Assembly: GCF_003574035.1 (NCBI RefSeq)
Contig: NZ_QWKY01000001.1
Coordinates: 1-64,000 of the forward strand
Source: Meiothermus hypogaeus
GTDB lineage: Bacteria > Deinococcota > Deinococci > Deinococcales > Thermaceae
Reading direction: 5' to 3'
DNA: 64,000 nucleotides
Shown in pieces: positions 62,351-64,000 of this stretch. Below the pieces are notes generated by a model that was not told the origin of the DNA, did no database searches, and saw nothing but the letters and a program-made list of their open reading frames with translations. Numbering within the stretch: the first letter of the stretch is position 1; every line of letters starts with the position of its first letter. A program made the translations under genes and the position numbers.

Positions 62351-62390
62351 AGTCGGTACGGCGGTTTAGGTCGTACCGACTACAATACGA
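62351..62390. promoter_or_regulatory. GTAC palindrome and orphan promoter downstream of the STAND-type gene
   Basis: AGTCGGTACG (62351-62360) and CGTACCGACT (62372-62381) are a perfect 10-bp inverted repeat. TACAAT (62381-62386) looks like a -10 box pointing right, yet only an IS110 remnant in the opposite direction follows. The TCGTACC word is shared with the upstream region at 60042-60048. Confidence 0.45.
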
Positions 62391-62400
62391 ACCTAGTATG

Positions 62401-62950
62401 TCAAGCCTTTACCTGGGCCTTGAGGACTCGATAGACCTCGCGGGCCAGATAGGTATTGAGCAGTCGCAGGGCTTCCCGAGGGGTCTTGCCCTCCTGTCGT
62501 TTGCGCAGGAAGTAGTCCCGAAACCCCCGCTGGTTCAGACGAATCCGCGTCAGTACCGCTAGGTGCAGCACATGGTTGAGCCGCCGGTTGCCCCCAGGGT
62601 TTACGCACACCCGGCCCACCTGCCCACTCCCCCGGTACACCGGCGCCACCCCGGCATAGCTGGCCAGGTAGTGCTTGTAGGGCCTTGCGCACCGATACCA
62701 GTTGCCCCCGGCAACGGGTCAGCTCCTGCAGGGCCAGGGTGGCCTCGCAGGGCAGGTAGCGGGGGTGTTGCGGATTGGCCAGCAGGGCATGGGCGGCATG
62801 GGCCGCATCCCGCCCATCCTCCTTGCGCCGTTCGACCCGGCTGCGGTACTGGCTGGTCAGGGAGGGGTGGATGGGATACAGGCAGGCGCCTTGCGCGACC
62901 AGGTAGCGGGCCAGGGGTAGGGCAAAGTTTGGGATGGGGCGGGGGTTCAT
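62401..62950 (-). pseudogene. IS110-family transposase remnant
   Basis: Reading leftwards, the first part corresponds to the middle of the DEDD domain (YPIHPSLTSQYRSRVERRKEDGRDAAHAAHALLA). The last part is the C-terminal transposase_20 region in another frame (YLASYAGVAPVYRGSGQVGR, NPGGNRRLNHVLHLAVL, GKTPREALRLLNTYLAREVYRVLK). The true N-terminus and the segment between the two parts are missing, with a frame change near 62690. It is an inactive element with an internal deletion. Confidence 0.8.
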
Positions 62951-63202
62951 GGGGATCGTAGCCTGTCCGAGTTGGCGGGGAGTCGTATCATTCAGCCGGC
63001 CTATTCGCTCGAGCTCAATCCTGCCGAGCGGGTGTTTGAGGAGGTCAGGCGGGCCATTGAAGGCAAAGTGTACACTTCACTGGAGCACAAACGCCTGGCT
63101 GCTGAGGAGTGCCTCGCCCAGCTTGCGGCTAATCCAACCAGGGTCAAGCGGCTTTGCTTTTGGCCTTGGATTCAAGAGGCTTTATGTGTCACCTCGTCGT
63201 AG
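62950..63202 (+). pseudogene. IS630-family transposase, C-terminal remnant
   Basis: The frame reads GSRIIQPAYSLELNPAERVFEEVRRAIEGKVYTSLEHKRL...PTRVKRLCFWPWIQEAL. ELNPAE holds the last acidic residue of the DDE triad of IS630 transposases. About three quarters of the gene is missing. It abuts the IS110 remnant directly, so one element disrupted or replaced the other. Confidence 0.75.
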
Positions 63203-63213
63203 AGTTGGTATAA

Positions 63214-63666
63214 CTAGCGACGACCCCAGGAGGTAAAAACCTGGTCGGTGGCATTGGCCTGCCGATGGCAGTCTACGCACATGGCCGGGTTGGATAGCGC
63301 ACCACCCTGGAACGCATCACCTTTACGCTCGTAAGCAGCCCAGGCCCAGTCGCCTGCGCTGTTGCTGCGCTTTTGCATCACCCAGATATTGGTAACGGTC
63401 AAACTGGTAGGATCGACACGTTCCTTAACAAAAATGGTGCCTTGAGCGAAGGGCAGATTGTAATTACCATTCGCACCCACAAGGCGCTCTGGGGCCAGAT
63501 TGACATAGACATCCTTACCCAAGGGGTGGGCCCCAGCAGTGTTGATTTTGTTGACATTAACCCGTGTCCAACCCGCATACCCGCGAATACTCTCCGTCAG
63601 GCTGGCCACCTGTGCCAATACCCCGCCTACCAGCATTAGTCCTAGCAACAGCATCCACTTTTTCAT
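63214..63666 (-). CDS. Cytochrome P460-family exported haem protein
   Basis: A 150-residue protein with signal peptide MKKWMLLLGLMLVGGVLAQ. The central beta region (VYVNLAPERLVG...FAQGTIFVKERV...TNIWVMQKRSNSAGDWAWAAYE) and the single haem-binding CVDCH near the C-terminus, followed by DQVFTSWG, are typical of cytochrome P460 and cytochrome c'-beta proteins. Relatives oxidise hydroxylamine or bind nitric oxide. The cross-linking lysine of true P460 cannot be confirmed by eye. A GGAGGTAA ribosome-binding site precedes the ATG. Confidence 0.8.
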   Translation of the reverse strand: MKKWMLLLGLMLVGGVLAQVASLTESIRGYAGWTRVNVNKINTAGAHPLGKDVYVNLAPERLVGANGNYNLPFAQGTIFVKERVDPTSLTVTNIWVMQKRSNSAGDWAWAAYERKGDAFQGGALSNPAMCVDCHRQANATDQVFTSWGRR

Positions 63667-63736
63667 GGGTTACCTCCCAGGACTAAGGCTAGGTAGTATC
63701 TGAAGGGCTTTGTGTATCGGATTTAACACAAAGGCG

Positions 63737-64000
63737 CTAAGCTTTACTAGACCCCTCGCCCAGGCTATCCCCCAGAGCAAACTCCAAGGCCATCTCCCAG
63801 GCCGACTGCTCGAGTTGCAGCACCCGGCCCACGACCCCATCCACTTCCGCAGGACGCAGTTCTTCGGAAGCCTCGAGGGCCAGACTACCCAAATCGTGCA
63901 ACAGGGCCTGCGCTTCGGGAGCCATCCAGTGCTGGGCTACCAGGTCGGCCAGACCGCCTGGTGCCTCTGGGAGCGGGTGGGAACTCCAGGCGTCGAAAAA
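63737..64000 (-). CDS. Uncharacterised protein, C-terminal part (5' end outside the window)
   Basis: An open frame runs from base 64000 leftwards for 87 residues to a stop at 63737. It starts FFDAWSSHPLPEAPGGLADLVAQHW and ends GDSLGEGSSKA. The sequence is helical and acidic (LALEASEELRPAEVDGVVGRVLQLEQSAWEMALEF). The family is not recognised; the N-terminal part lies beyond the edge. Confidence 0.5.
   Translation of the reverse strand, partial: FFDAWSSHPLPEAPGGLADLVAQHWMAPEAQALLHDLGSLALEASEELRPAEVDGVVGRVLQLEQSAWEMALEFALGDSLGEGSSKA

Overview
This window is chromosomal DNA of a member of the Thermaceae, most likely Meiothermus or a close relative. The EF-P, AspRS, spermidine synthase-type aminopropyltransferase and trigger factor read like Thermus proteins from memory (no search was run). 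The DNA is GC-rich, and several genes have a TANNNT -10 box 7-8 bases before the start codon, the leaderless arrangement common in Deinococcus-Thermus. The genes are mostly housekeeping, tightly packed, and change strand every few kb. Base 1 lies inside an IS element and base 64000 inside a gene.

Layout. 0-5 kb: an AEC transporter cut by an IS5-family insertion, a small membrane protein, a PhoB/PhoR/PhoU-like set, a universal stress protein and efp. 5-12 kb: accB-accC, two tandem site-2-protease homologues (one without its metal-binding residues), then on the minus strand an M24 peptidase, an RlpA-like protein and nfo. 12-16 kb: ileS behind a T-box leader. 16-22 kb: tal, rho, a LysM/M23 hydrolase, pdxS, a small membrane protein and pdxT. 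22-24.4 kb: two sugar ABC permeases with unusual extra regions. 24.6-30.3 kb: smpB, an amidase, a GerMN protein and smc. 30.3-34.9 kb: a six-gene minus-strand operon (tyrosine recombinase, PsiE, KhtT/KhtU-like K+/H+ antiporter, rhomboid, Clp-fold membrane protease). 35-49 kb: SLH protein, diguanylate cyclase, hisS, SulP/ArsR, aspS, a PhzF-like protein and two HAD phosphatases. 48.6-52 kb: a SpeD-like protein beside speE, a lipoprotein hydrolase and a DsbA-like protein. 52-55.4 kb: tig, clpP, clpX. 55.6-59.3 kb: a sulfide:quinone oxidoreductase-like flavoprotein, tRNA-His and tRNA-Leu, and TetR and Crp regulators. 59.4-64 kb: an accessory stretch with a HTH/NB-ARC/TPR regulator, a divergent secreted protein, IS110 and IS630 debris and a cytochrome P460-like protein.

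Three signals are not explained by single genes. (1) A 24-bp palindrome, TTCAC(G/A)A...TCGTGAA, occurs in four intergenic spaces. (2) A roughly 150-270 bp element made of three hairpins with short terminal inverted repeats occurs five times. (3) The palindrome CTCGAG is strongly over-represented. Other points worth checking are a SpeD homologue lacking its self-cleavage serine next to speE, the STAND-type regulator with GTAC palindromes on both sides, the ileS T-box, and two paralogous single-TM proteins of unknown function. No CRISPR array, prophage or rRNA was seen.
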